DNA from: Chloroflexota bacterium
GTDB taxonomy: Bacteria; Chloroflexota; Anaerolineae; Anaerolineales; Anaerolineaceae
Direction of reading: 5' to 3'
Length of the DNA: 38,942 bases
Assembly: GCA_023434145.1 (NCBI GenBank)
Contig: JAEYTI010000152.1
Coordinates: 1-38,942, forward strand
Positions 38,917-38,942 of this stretch are shown piece by piece (position 1 is the first letter of the stretch; each line of letters begins with the position of its first letter). The notes beneath the pieces are model-generated. The model had not been told where the DNA came from and ran no database searches. It saw only the letters and a program-made list of their open reading frames with translations. A program made the translations under genes and the position numbers.

Positions 38917-38942
38917 CACAGGGGGTGGGATCACCCCCTGTG
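38917..38942. repeat. Inverted repeat at the window end, probably a truncated long hairpin
   Basis: CACAGGGGGTG (38917-38927) is the exact reverse complement of CACCCCCTGTG (38932-38942), with loop GGAT. The right arm runs to the last base of the window, so the full stem may be longer. It lies 64 bases after the LCP stop, in the usual place for the hairpins of this window. Confidence 0.7.

Noticed and set aside
38902..38942. AAGGAG followed by GTG as the start of a next gene
   Set aside because: Only ten codons are visible and the bases belong to an inverted repeat that reaches the window edge; more likely part of a hairpin.

Overview
This 39 kb window looks like chromosomal DNA of a Chloroflexota bacterium, most likely class Anaerolineae. 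The basis is overall character, not a marker gene: roughly 60% GC, a fused zinc-dehydrogenase/Gfo-Idh-MocA oxidoreductase next to a heparinase II/III-like protein, lipoproteins with Thr/Pro/Ala-rich linkers, very large GAF/7TM signalling proteins, a long PstA, and no outer-membrane proteins. There is no rRNA, integrase, transposase or CRISPR array.

Layout. (1) 1-4444: end of a polysaccharide-type cluster (oxidoreductase fusion, heparinase II/III-like protein), then an AT-richer gene for a membrane-anchored beta-propeller protein. (2) 4533-14507: phosphate block. A family 4 glycosyltransferase is followed at once by a PhoP/PhoR-type two-component pair. Next come a mobile palindromic repeat, a three-repeat Pho box, and pstS-pstC-pstA-pstB-phoU-CHAD. 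The regulator probably acts at the Pho box, the Pst transporter imports phosphate, PhoU links transport to the kinase, and the CHAD protein points to polyphosphate. (3) 14526-17316: small membrane protein, S-adenosylmethionine hydrolase family protein, lipoprotein with two PRC-barrel-like domains. (4) 17376-20108, minus strand: uridine kinase, VTT-domain membrane protein, second copy of the mobile repeat, M20 peptidase. (5) 20339-25027: GH130 phosphorylase-like protein, tRNA-Thr(CGT), sucrose-phosphate-synthase/MshA-like glycosyltransferase, six-helix membrane protein, DNA polymerase IV. (6) 25047-33575: signalling block with a receiver protein, a 7TM-PAS-PAS-GAF-GAF histidine kinase, a STAS antagonist, an RsbW-like kinase and a six-GAF SpoIIE phosphatase, i.e. 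a two-component pair joined to a partner-switching module. (7) 33622-38852: DivIC-like protein and tRNA-Leu(CAG) on the minus strand, then a histidine-kinase-like protein that has lost its phospho-acceptor histidine, a two-LysM protein and a LytR-CpsA-Psr protein.

The most unusual feature is not a gene. Eight intergenic sites carry long perfect inverted repeats (17-38 bp stems, loops of 1-13 nt). They are unrelated to each other in sequence and lack the U-tract of an intrinsic terminator. They sit between convergent genes, between divergent genes, after a tRNA and inside the pst operon; one contains the stop codons of both convergent neighbours. The window appears to end in the middle of a ninth. 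Other points of interest are extended -10 promoters (TGnTATAAT), several apparently leaderless starts, one overlapping divergent -10, and a possible Shine-Dalgarno-masking arrangement before the STAS gene.
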